This document shows positions 51,474 to 59,545 of a stretch of DNA of 64,000 bases, piece after piece. The notes below the pieces were generated by a model, which worked only from the letters and a program-made list of their open reading frames with translations, ran no database searches and was not told the DNA's origin. The DNA is from Chitinophaga pinensis (GTDB taxonomy: Bacteria; Bacteroidota; Bacteroidia; UKL13-3): positions 1-64,000 of the forward strand of contig CAMDHZ010000007.1 of assembly GCA_945898275.1 (NCBI GenBank), written 5' to 3'. The position numbers and the translations under genes were made by a program. Every line of letters begins with the position of its first letter. Position 1 is the first letter of the stretch.

Positions 51474-54095
51474 ATGAGAAAAACCTTTACTTTAATTGCT
51501 CTTTTTTTCTTAGGAACGGCTACTTTGTTTGCCCAGTTTACAAAAGAAAATGCCGAGCGTGAGTTTAAAAACCAGCTCGAAAAAAGTGCATTTAAAAACG
51601 TTGAAGAAGTTGCAATTGAGATAACTTCCACCTATCAATCTAAACACAATAAAATTACTCATTTTTATGGAAATCAAGTCTTAAGCGGACTTACAATTTT
51701 CAATGTAAATTTGGATTTACATTTAAATGAAAAAGGTCAAACTGTCGTAATTCACCACAATTTTATTGAAAATGCGCAACAATCTTTTTCAAATAAAGGA
51801 TTCAAAATTAGTGCAATAGAGGCCCTATCAAAAGCTTTGTTAAATGAAGGCATTGCTTTAAGTGAATCAAATTCATTAAAAGGAATTTCAAATGAAAATG
51901 GCAAGCAAGTATGGTTTGACCCAAGCGTTTCAACTGAAAAAATGTATGTAAAACAAGGTTTATTCTACTCAGAGGGTAAAATACAATCTGCTTATCAGGT
52001 TGAATTTTTCCAAGATGAAACAAATGATTGGTTTAATATAATGGTAGAAGCAAATTCAGGAACCATTTTACAAAAAAGCAGCTATACTGCCCATTGCAAT
52101 CCAGAAGAAATCATAACAAATTTAGAAAGTACCAAGCAGCTCAAAACAAGCGAGGAACGTCCGCAATATTTAGGTAAAAATGGCATTCTTGGAACTTACA
52201 ATTCATTTCCACTTCCGCTTGAAAGTCCAATTCACGGCCCTAGAGAACTATTAACCAATAAGCATTACCTACCTGCCTCTCCATTTGGATGGCATGATAC
52301 TAATGCCGTTGCCGGACCAGAATTTAAAATTACAAGAGGGAACAATGTTTATGCAAAAGAAGATACCTCGGCAAATAATGGGAATGGATATAGCCCTAAT
52401 GGTGGAGATTCCTTAGTATTTGATTACCCATATAGTATTGATGCTAAACCAAGGACAAATTTAAATGCAGCTATAACCAATTTGTTTTACATGAATAATA
52501 TCATTCATGATGTTTTGTTTGCTTATGGCTTTGATGAAGTTTCGGGTAATTTTCAACAAAAAAATTATTCGGGAGTTGGAAGACAATTGGATGCAGTTAT
52601 GGCAGATGCTCAGGATGGAAGTGGAACTTCTAATGCCAATTTCTCAACTCCAGCTGATGGCTCTAGTGGCAGAATGCAAATGTTTTTATGGCCAACCAGT
52701 GGTGCTTCAGCAAACAACAATACCTTAATGGTGCTTCATCCCAATACAATCAAAGGAAAGTTTTTTGGACCTCAAAGTGCTGTTGGACCAAAGTTAAATA
52801 CAACTGGATTGCCAGGCCAGATTGTTTTGGTTAAAGATAGCGGTGCAACCACAAATAATGGTTGTGGGGTTATTGAAAACTTAGCAGATCTTAATGGTAA
52901 AATAGCATTAGTAGATCGTGGTGGACCTTGTGGCACGCAATCCTCATCAGGAAGAACTAAGATTAAAAAACTACAAGCTGCAGGAGCCATAGCAGTTATT
53001 ATGGCCCACAATGTAAGTGGCACTACGCCAACTAGCATTACAGGCACAGATGCAACAATTACCATACCATCCATTAGTGTAAGTTTTGGAACAGGCTCAA
53101 TGCTAAAAACTGCTTTATTAACCGATTCGGTTTACGTAATTTTATTTGATTCATCCGCATTTAACACTGCAAGAATTTATGATAGTGATTTTGATAATGG
53201 GATAATTGCCCACGAGTATGGTCATGGAGTTTCTAACAGATTAACAGGTGGACCAGCAAATTCTAATTGTTTAACCAACCAAGAGCAAGCTGGCGAAGGT
53301 TGGAGCGACTTTTTTGCCCTTGCATTCACTACAAGAGAATGGCATAAAGGGTCTTCTATTTCGAGAGGGATTGGCACTTTTGTTATTGATGAAGATACTA
53401 CAGGTTTAGGTATTAGGCCTTATCGTTATTCGCGCAGTATGACAATAAATCCAGTAAACTATAATAGTATTAAATCTAATGCTATTACTGTGCCGCATGG
53501 CGTTGGGTTTGTTTTTTGCTCTATGCTTTATGATATATTCTGGGACATGATAGATGTATATGGATTTGATCAAGATATTTATGATGGAAACGGCGGAAAC
53601 AATAAAACCATTCAATTGGTAATAGATGGATTGAAATTACAACCCTGTAATCCTGGTTTTGTGGATAGCAGGGATGCAATCTTAAAAGCAGATTCAATTA
53701 ACAATGGCGGAGCTAATATGGATTTATTATGGAAAGCTTTTGCAAGAAGAGGCTTAGGTTTTAGTGCCACACAAGGCTCTTCCAATAGTAGAATTGATGG
53801 TAACCAAGCATTTGATTTACCTCCGGTAGTTGGCTTGCCTTCTCAATTGTTAGAAAGAAATTTCAATATCTACCCTAACCCCGCTAAAAACAACATTACA
53901 GTTGAAGTATTTGGTGGAGCTTCTATTGAAAAAACTGAAATATTTGATTTGAGTGGTAAATTGGTTCAAACCAAAACAGCATCTAAGTCTGTATTCAATA
54001 GCGATGAATTTGTGTTGAACCTAATTTCAGGAGTTTATTTGGTAAAGATTTTCACCAATGAAGGAACATCAACCAAAAAGTTGATTGTTGAATAA
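51474..54095 (+). CDS. secreted M36 (fungalysin) metallopeptidase with PA insertion and T9SS sorting domain
   Basis: An 873-residue secreted protease. Signal peptide to about residue 21 (ends TLFAQ); a fungalysin/thermolysin propeptide (ITHFYGNQVLSGLTIFNVNL and AIEALSKALL); the M36 catalytic domain with FYMNNIIHDVLFAYGFDE and HEYGHGVSNRLTGG (zinc motif HExxH) and Glu in GEGWSDFFAL; a PA domain (about 420-560, GCGVIENLADLNGKIALVDRGG) inserted in it; and a C-terminal type A sorting domain from NFNIYPNPAKN to KLIVE. It is cotranscribed with nothing obvious. An exact palindrome copy falls in the sorting domain (LVQTK). Confidence 0.93.
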   Translation: MRKTFTLIALFFLGTATLFAQFTKENAEREFKNQLEKSAFKNVEEVAIEITSTYQSKHNKITHFYGNQVLSGLTIFNVNLDLHLNEKGQTVVIHHNFIENAQQSFSNKGFKISAIEALSKALLNEGIALSESNSLKGISNENGKQVWFDPSVSTEKMYVKQGLFYSEGKIQSAYQVEFFQDETNDWFNIMVEANSGTILQKSSYTAHCNPEEIITNLESTKQLKTSEERPQYLGKNGILGTYNSFPLPLESPIHGPRELLTNKHYLPASPFGWHDTNAVAGPEFKITRGNNVYAKEDTSANNGNGYSPNGGDSLVFDYPYSIDAKPRTNLNAAITNLFYMNNIIHDVLFAYGFDEVSGNFQQKNYSGVGRQLDAVMADAQDGSGTSNANFSTPADGSSGRMQMFLWPTSGASANNNTLMVLHPNTIKGKFFGPQSAVGPKLNTTGLPGQIVLVKDSGATTNNGCGVIENLADLNGKIALVDRGGPCGTQSSSGRTKIKKLQAAGAIAVIMAHNVSGTTPTSITGTDATITIPSISVSFGTGSMLKTALLTDSVYVILFDSSAFNTARIYDSDFDNGIIAHEYGHGVSNRLTGGPANSNCLTNQEQAGEGWSDFFALAFTTREWHKGSSISRGIGTFVIDEDTTGLGIRPYRYSRSMTINPVNYNSIKSNAITVPHGVGFVFCSMLYDIFWDMIDVYGFDQDIYDGNGGNNKTIQLVIDGLKLQPCNPGFVDSRDAILKADSINNGGANMDLLWKAFARRGLGFSATQGSSNSRIDGNQAFDLPPVVGLPSQLLERNFNIYPNPAKNNITVEVFGGASIEKTEIFDLSGKLVQTKTASKSVFNSDEFVLNLISGVYLVKIFTNEGTSTKKLIVE
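53963..53972 (-). repeat. iterated palindrome GGTTTGAACC, copy 16
   Basis: Reads TTGGTTCAAACCAAAA on the plus strand in the M36 protease gene; encodes Val-Gln-Thr. It is the last exact copy; the remaining 10 kb have only one-mismatch forms. Confidence 0.8.
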
Positions 54096-54117
54096 TCTCA
54101 ATTATTTATAAAAAAAG

Positions 54118-54141
54118 GCAGCCAAAAGCTGCCTTTTTTTA
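54118..54141 (+). terminator. Rho-independent terminator after the M36 protease gene
   Basis: Stem GGCAGC / GCTGCC with CAAAA loop, preceded by seven A and followed by seven T, so it can act on both strands. It lies 22 bp after the protease stop and about 18 bp before chrA. Confidence 0.9.
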
Positions 54142-54158
54142 TTTTTGCACCATTCGAT

Positions 54159-55361
54159 ATGTCAGCACCATTAGTAAGAGGCCAATTTCAACGTTATAAA
54201 AACAGATTGTTTCTGTTTGACATTTTACGTTTGGCACTTACTGCTTTTGGTGGCCCACAGGTACATTATACACAATTTCAAAAACGACTTGTAGAAAAAA
54301 GAAAATATTTAAACGAAGACCAACTAAAAGAAATTAATTCACTTTGTTCAATGCTACCAGGCCCTACTTCAACTCAAACAATTACAGCAGTTGGATATAT
54401 GCGTGGTGGTCCAACACTTGCTTTTTTCACTTTAGGAATTTGGATTTTGCCAGGTAGCTTATTAATGGGTGCTTTTGCAATAATTCTGAGCAACTTAACC
54501 CAAGGTCATCCTAAAATTGAGTTCTTAAGATACCTTCAACCCATGGCTTCAGGCTTTTTGATTTATGCAGCCATAAAGTTTATTCAATTATTTGTAAATA
54601 AAAATTACCATTGGGTGCTACTTATTGTAACAGCAATTGTTGGAATTGTAATTGGCTCCCCATGGCTAATTCCAGTAATGTTATTGATTGGTGGTATAAG
54701 TTCAAGTTATATAAACAATAGAGAACGACTTAAAGCTCCTGAACCATTGAAAAATATTAGGTGGGATAATTTATTAATATTTCTTTCTGTATTCGTTTTG
54801 GCAGCCTTGATTGGAGTAGGAACTCAAAATAGATTCATACTAATTTTCGAAAATTTATACCGTTACGGAAGTATTATTTTTGGAGGAGGTCACGTACTTA
54901 TTCCATTAATGTTTAACCAATTTGTTGGATACAAGCAGTACATTGAGGCCTCTGATTTTTTGGCAGGAGTAGGAATTTTACAAGCAATACCCGGTCCTGT
55001 TTTTTCAATTGCAGGTTTTGCCGGAGCAATGAGTACCAAAGACTTTGGTTTATTAGGTCAAATTATTGGTTGGTTTATGAGCAGTGTGGCTATTTTTCTA
55101 CCCGGTATATTATTGATATTTTTTGTTTACCCTATTTGGGATCAACTAAAAACTTATGCACCTGTAAAAAATGCCATAGAAGGAATAAATGCTGCTTCAG
55201 CTGGTTTGGTTGTTAGTTCCGCCTATCTTTTGTTCTTACCAGTTGAGGTAAATGAAGAAAATATGCTGATATTGCTAGCGACTTTATTCTTGTTACTTTC
55301 CACCAAAGTTCCAAGCCCAATTATTGTTATAAGTTGTATTGTATTAGGAATTTTAATTTGA
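54159..55361 (+). CDS. chrA: chromate transporter-family protein (long-chain, two CHR domains)
   Basis: A 400-residue inner-membrane protein with two CHR halves. The first starts FDILRLALTAFGGPQVHYTQFQKRLV and has SLCSMLPGPTSTQTITAVGYMRGGP; the second has YGSIIFGGGHVLIPLM and ILQAIPGPVFSIAGFAGAM. The GGP/GGGH and PGP motifs repeat as expected for ChrA. It may export chromate or another anion; the physiological substrate is unproven. Its stop (TGA 55359-55361) shares one base with the next start. Confidence 0.9.
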   Translation: MSAPLVRGQFQRYKNRLFLFDILRLALTAFGGPQVHYTQFQKRLVEKRKYLNEDQLKEINSLCSMLPGPTSTQTITAVGYMRGGPTLAFFTLGIWILPGSLLMGAFAIILSNLTQGHPKIEFLRYLQPMASGFLIYAAIKFIQLFVNKNYHWVLLIVTAIVGIVIGSPWLIPVMLLIGGISSSYINNRERLKAPEPLKNIRWDNLLIFLSVFVLAALIGVGTQNRFILIFENLYRYGSIIFGGGHVLIPLMFNQFVGYKQYIEASDFLAGVGILQAIPGPVFSIAGFAGAMSTKDFGLLGQIIGWFMSSVAIFLPGILLIFFVYPIWDQLKTYAPVKNAIEGINAASAGLVVSSAYLLFLPVEVNEENMLILLATLFLLLSTKVPSPIIVISCIVLGILI

Positions 55362-56008
55362 TGAATAAAATATTTTTTTTGATAGCTATTTTTTTTGTGT
55401 TGCTTGGTTCAAGCCAAAACCTACAAGCGCAAACACAAACAAGAAATGATTCTGACTTAGTTCAGTTTACAGGATTTGTTGTTAGCTTAGATAGTTCTAA
55501 AACTATCCCATTTGTGTCAATCAGAATTGAAGGCTCTAGACGTGGAACCTATTCTGATATGCAAGGATACTTTTCATTTGTGGCGAAAAAATCTGATGTG
55601 ATTGTTTTTAGTTCAATTGGTTTTGAACCTAGATATTATACTTTTCCAAACGACATTAAAGGATCGAAATTTAAAACCGTTGTAACTTTAATCGAAGATA
55701 CCTTTATGCTGGCCGAAGCTGTAATAATAAGTCATCCTACACCCGAACAATTAGATTATATGTTTTCTCGGGTTGAACTGCCAGAGAATGGATATAGTTT
55801 GGCGATGCAAAATTTAAGACAAAAACCTTTATCAGAAATGGCAATTAACATGGAGTCTGATGGCAGTGAAAACGCAAGATACAGATTCAATGATTACTCT
55901 AATAAAGCTTATTACAATGGCCAACCTCAACCAATCCCAGTATTAGATGTAGTTGCATGGGGTAAGTTTTTGAAGTCACTAGAAAATGGTGATTTGAAGC
56001 GAAAATAA
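55361..56008 (+). CDS. secreted CarboxypepD_reg-like domain protein
   Basis: A 215-residue exported protein from ATG 55361: signal peptide MNKIFFLIAIFFVLLGSSQ, then a CarboxypepD_reg-like / beta-sandwich domain (about 35-120: GFVVSLDSSKTIPFVSIRI, RRGTYSDMQGYFSFVAKKSDVIVFSSIGF), the module that precedes TonB receptors and peptidases in this phylum. The remaining 90 residues are specific to this protein. No barrel follows, so it may be an adaptor or a periplasmic partner. It is coupled to chrA by a 1-bp overlap, which looks accidental rather than functional. Confidence 0.82.
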   Translation: MNKIFFLIAIFFVLLGSSQNLQAQTQTRNDSDLVQFTGFVVSLDSSKTIPFVSIRIEGSRRGTYSDMQGYFSFVAKKSDVIVFSSIGFEPRYYTFPNDIKGSKFKTVVTLIEDTFMLAEAVIISHPTPEQLDYMFSRVELPENGYSLAMQNLRQKPLSEMAINMESDGSENARYRFNDYSNKAYYNGQPQPIPVLDVVAWGKFLKSLENGDLKRK

Positions 56009-56104
56009 ATTGTACTTAAAAAAAGGCATTTCGCGTTAAGGCTTGTGTAAAGGTGAAGAATCAATTGATTTAACATTTTATGATTTCACTAATTTTACCA
56101 CACT

Positions 56105-56947
56105 ATGGTTGAAAACTATTACATAGAAAGAAAAGACAATAAACACCGTATTTTTGGTGCTATTGGCTCTTTCAGTTTACATGCAATTATTGTTGCAATT
56201 TTACTATACGTAATTATTCAAGCACCCAACCCACCTTGGGAATCAGAAGGTATGATGATGAGTCTTGGGGAAGAAAACATGGGAGGTCCAGCAGAATCTC
56301 CAGTTTCAGACCCTCAACCAAACGAACAATATACGCCAATTTCTGAGCAAACAGAAGAACCTGCGGAAGAGTTAACAGCAGAAGACCCAGAGAGTGAAGC
56401 AATCAAAGAAAAACCAGTTGAAGTAAAACCTGTTAAACCAAAGGAACCAAAACCGGTTGTTGATAATGCACCTAAGCCTCAATTAGAATTACCAAAGAAA
56501 GTAAATCAACAAGCCTTATTTCAAAAAAGAAAAAATGCAGGCGGAGAAGGTGGCTATGGAGATGGGGAAATTCCGGGTAATCAAGGCAAACCAGATGGCA
56601 GCCCAGATGGGAATCCAGATGGAACTGGCACTGGAGACAGTGGATTTGGCTCTGGAAATAGTGGAACAGATGGCGTTAAGTTTGAATTGAACGGTAGACG
56701 TATTAAACAACTCCCTCAGATAGAAGATAATTCTAAATCAACAGGAAAAGTAGTGGTAAGAATAGTGGTAGATAGAGAAGGAAATGTGGTGAAAGCAGTT
56801 CCTGGTCAAGTTGGCAGCACCACAACAGACCCAGCCTTGTTGCAAAAAGCAAAGGAAGGCGCCTTACGCGCAAAATTCTCTTTAAAAGAAGATGCTGCAG
56901 AAGAGCAATTTGGAACCATGACAGTTTACTTCAGGTATAAACAATAG
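56105..56947 (+). CDS. TonB-like energy transducer protein
   Basis: A 280-residue protein with a short cytoplasmic N terminus, one TM helix (AIGSFSLHAIIVAILLYVIIQ, about 18-38), a Pro/Glu/Lys-rich periplasmic linker (AEELTAEDPESEA, KPVKPKEPKP), a Gly/Asn-rich stretch (about 150-190), and a TonB-C-like end (VVRIVVDREGNVVKAVPGQVG... EEQFGTMTVYFRYKQ). It probably links ExbBD energy to outer-membrane receptors, although no exbB or exbD gene is adjacent in the window. Followed by folC, 68 bp away. Confidence 0.85.
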   Translation: MVENYYIERKDNKHRIFGAIGSFSLHAIIVAILLYVIIQAPNPPWESEGMMMSLGEENMGGPAESPVSDPQPNEQYTPISEQTEEPAEELTAEDPESEAIKEKPVEVKPVKPKEPKPVVDNAPKPQLELPKKVNQQALFQKRKNAGGEGGYGDGEIPGNQGKPDGSPDGNPDGTGTGDSGFGSGNSGTDGVKFELNGRRIKQLPQIEDNSKSTGKVVVRIVVDREGNVVKAVPGQVGSTTTDPALLQKAKEGALRAKFSLKEDAAEEQFGTMTVYFRYKQ

Positions 56948-56988
56948 CAAAAATTAATATTTTACAGAAGCAAATTATTTTCTAATCC

Positions 56989-56996
56989 TATATTTG
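56989..56996 (+). promoter_or_regulatory. predicted -7 box (TATATTTG) of folC
   Basis: Exact TAnnTTTG match 20 bp before the TTG start. The 12-mer TATATTTGCCCT is identical to that before the HPPD gene. Confidence 0.45.
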
Positions 56997-57015
56997 CCCT
57001 GTAATCTCAACCTAT

Positions 57016-58302
57016 TTGAACTACCAGGACACACTGGATTATCTTTTTAAACAATTGCCAATGTTTACACGCATTGGTAGTGCTGCCTATAAAAAAGATT
57101 TAACAAACACCTTAGCACTTTGCAATGTGCTTGATAATCCTCAGCTAGGCATCAAGACAATACATGTGGCAGGCACTAATGGAAAAGGTTCTACAAGTCA
57201 CATGTTGGCTTCATTATTGCAAGAAGCTGGGTTCAAAACAGGTTTATATACTTCCCCTCATTTAAAAGATTTTAGGGAGCGCATCAGAATAAATGGCAAA
57301 ATGATTAGTGAAGAAGAAGTCATTGATTTTGTAGATACTTACAAAGAGCCCTTTGAAAACATTTCTCCCTCTTTCTTTGAATGGACCTTTGCCCTTAGTT
57401 TGCATCATTTTAAAAAGCACCAAGTTGATATTGCCGTTATAGAAACAGGATTAGGAGGCAGGCTTGATTCAACAAATATTATACACCCAGAACTTTCTAT
57501 TATAACCAATATTGGCTGGGACCATATGGATATGTTGGGTGATACTTTACCAAAAATTGCTTTTGAAAAGGCAGGTATAATCAAGCCAAATGTACCAGTT
57601 GTAATTGGCGAATTTAACGAAGATACCTTTCCAGTTTTCCAAAAAAAAGCAAAGGAAACTACCAGTAATTTGGTATTGGCGAGCAGCGTGGTAGATTTAC
57701 TCTATTTTAAGAGTGCTTATCGCCTATCCGCCTTTGATGCTTCGTTTAGAGAAGGAATGGTTTGGAAAAACATGGTATGTGACTTGCCTGGAAACTATCA
57801 ACAAAAGAACATCGTTACCGTAATCACTGCCGCCATAGAGTTGATTAAATTAGGTTACAAAATAACTGAAAAGCATATTAGACTTGGCGTAGAGCACGTA
57901 AAATCAAATACTAATTTATTAGGCCGTTGGCATATTTTACAGCAAGCCCCCCTAATTGTAGCCGATACTGGCCATAATGAGGATGGACTAAAATATGTTG
58001 TTGAGCAGATTAAACAACAAAAATACAAACAATTACATTTGGTGATTGGCGTTGTAAAAGACAAAGCGCTAAATAAAGTTTTACCGCTTTTACCTAAGGA
58101 TGGCATTTATTATTTTACTAAAGCAAACCTTCCAAGGGCTTTAGACGAAAAAGAATTACAAGCAGAGGCCTACAAATTTGGGTTAAAAGGAAAGACTTAT
58201 TTATCAGTTGCTGAAGCCGTTTTAGCAGCTAAGGCATCTGCTGATAAGGAGGATTTTATTTTTATTGGCGGTAGTACTTTTATAGTAGCCGAAGCAATTT
58301 AA
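57016..58302 (+). CDS. folC: folylpolyglutamate synthase / dihydrofolate synthase
   Basis: A 428-residue Mur-ligase-fold enzyme that adds glutamate to folates. VAGTNGKGSTSHMLASLL (P-loop), TGLYTSPHLKDFRERIRING, HQVDIAVIETGLGGRLDSTN and ITNIGWDHMDMLG are diagnostic. It starts with TTG. The stop shares 4 bp (TTAA) with the stop of convergent pyrD. Confidence 0.95.
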   Translation: MNYQDTLDYLFKQLPMFTRIGSAAYKKDLTNTLALCNVLDNPQLGIKTIHVAGTNGKGSTSHMLASLLQEAGFKTGLYTSPHLKDFRERIRINGKMISEEEVIDFVDTYKEPFENISPSFFEWTFALSLHHFKKHQVDIAVIETGLGGRLDSTNIIHPELSIITNIGWDHMDMLGDTLPKIAFEKAGIIKPNVPVVIGEFNEDTFPVFQKKAKETTSNLVLASSVVDLLYFKSAYRLSAFDASFREGMVWKNMVCDLPGNYQQKNIVTVITAAIELIKLGYKITEKHIRLGVEHVKSNTNLLGRWHILQQAPLIVADTGHNEDGLKYVVEQIKQQKYKQLHLVIGVVKDKALNKVLPLLPKDGIYYFTKANLPRALDEKELQAEAYKFGLKGKTYLSVAEAVLAAKASADKEDFIFIGGSTFIVAEAI

Positions 58303-59339
58303 TGCAAAGCTTTCTTTCTAATTAATGCGGCGGCTTTTTTAATTAAAATCGGACCTTCATAAACAAAGCCGGTATAGATTTGAACCAAACCCGCTCCAAT
58401 TTGTATTTTTTCGAGCGCTTGTTCAGGTGTATGAATACCACCCACTCCTATGATAGGAATTGAAGCATTTGATTTTTTTATGATGTAACTCAAAACCTCG
58501 TTGGATTTATTAAATAACACTTTTCCACTTACACCTCCAGCCCCTATGGCTTCTACTTCATCTTTGGGTGTAATTAAATTGTCCCTAGAAATTGTGGTAT
58601 TTGAAGAAACAATCCCATCAATTCCGCTTTCTTTTACTATTTCAATCACATCATCTAATTGACCTTCAGTAAGATCAGGTGCAATTTTCAACAAAATTGG
58701 TTTAGTTATAAATCCATTTTTTAACCGTACATTTCTAAGTTGAACCAATTTGTTTAAAATTACTAATAAAGGTCCTTTGTCTTGCAATGCCCTTAAATTC
58801 GGGGTATTTGGGGAGCTAACATTTACCACAAAATAATCCACAACTTCGTATAATTTTTCAAAGCAGATGGCATAGTCATTTACAGCTTCTTCATTTGGTG
58901 TAATTTTATTTTTACCAATATTACCCCCTATAATCAAATCTTTTGGCCTTATTTCTAATCTTTTGGCAATGATTTCTACCCCATCATTGTTAAAACCCAT
59001 TCTATTAATAAGGGACTGGTCTTGTTTTAACCTGAACAACCTCGGTTTTTCATTTCCATCTTGAGGCTTGGGAGTTACAGTTCCAATTTCGATAAAACCA
59101 AATCCTAAAGCAGCCAATTCACTTAAATATTCTGCATTTTTATCCAATCCAGCTGCCAAACCAACCCGATTACTGAATTTTAAACCAAGGAAATCAAAAC
59201 TATTTTCCACCCTAAAAGTTTGGTAACAAATTAACCTAACTAAAGGTAGTTTCATCAACAACCTCAAGGATTTAAATGTAAAATGATGAGCTGTTTCGGC
59301 AGGTAGCAAAAACAAAAAATTGCGAAGTATTTTATACAC
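58299..59339 (-). CDS. pyrD: dihydroorotate dehydrogenase, class 2 (quinone)
   Basis: A 346-residue membrane-associated FMN enzyme that oxidises dihydroorotate in pyrimidine synthesis. NRVGLAAGLDKNAEYL, IEIGTVTPKPQDGNEKPRLFRL, the catalytic Ser in NVSSPNTPNLRALQ and GVGGIHTPEQALEKIQIGA are hallmarks. I choose GTG 59339 (MYKILRNFLFLLPAETAHHF), which matches the class 2 N-terminal helix and has a promoter box just upstream; an ATG at 59429 would add 30 residues with no family match. Confidence 0.93.
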   Translation of the reverse strand: MYKILRNFLFLLPAETAHHFTFKSLRLLMKLPLVRLICYQTFRVENSFDFLGLKFSNRVGLAAGLDKNAEYLSELAALGFGFIEIGTVTPKPQDGNEKPRLFRLKQDQSLINRMGFNNDGVEIIAKRLEIRPKDLIIGGNIGKNKITPNEEAVNDYAICFEKLYEVVDYFVVNVSSPNTPNLRALQDKGPLLVILNKLVQLRNVRLKNGFITKPILLKIAPDLTEGQLDDVIEIVKESGIDGIVSSNTTISRDNLITPKDEVEAIGAGGVSGKVLFNKSNEVLSYIIKKSNASIPIIGVGGIHTPEQALEKIQIGAGLVQIYTGFVYEGPILIKKAAALIRKKALH

Positions 59340-59359
59340 TAACTCTATTATTTTTTTGT

Positions 59360-59367
59360 CAAATTTA
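59360..59367 (-). promoter_or_regulatory. predicted -7 box (TAAATTTG) of pyrD
   Basis: On the minus strand TAAATTTG, an exact consensus match, with TTTG (59391-59394 complement) 23 bp upstream as a possible -33 element. It lies 21 bp before GTG 59339 and supports that start. Confidence 0.45.
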
Positions 59368-59510
59368 ACAATCTCTTCGTGTTTTATAAACAAAAGCAAT
59401 AAAATGTGAGTTCTTTTGATAGAATGCAAAGTACATTATTTAGAACAGTTATAAATATCAAATTGTGCATAAATGACAAGGCTTTGCAGGGTATTAATCC
59501 AATAGAAGTA

Positions 59511-59518
59511 TAAATTCG
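59511..59518 (+). promoter_or_regulatory. predicted -7 box (TAAATTCG) of the sdhCAB operon
   Basis: TAnnTTCG variant with a TTTG (59483-59486) 24 bp upstream; it lies 27 bp before sdhC ATG. Confidence 0.4.
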
Positions 59519-59545
59519 CACTCAAATTTTAAAACTAACAAATCA

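Noticed and set aside
3244-53972. The GGTTTGAACC copies as operators of one regulon
   Set aside because: Thirteen of 16 are deep inside coding regions and the other three are mostly not near promoters. Operator function would not explain this distribution.
56018-56060. GC-richer spacer before the TonB-like gene as a small RNA
   Set aside because: No stable hairpin plus T run and no promoter box is visible; only a short AAGGC word repeats.
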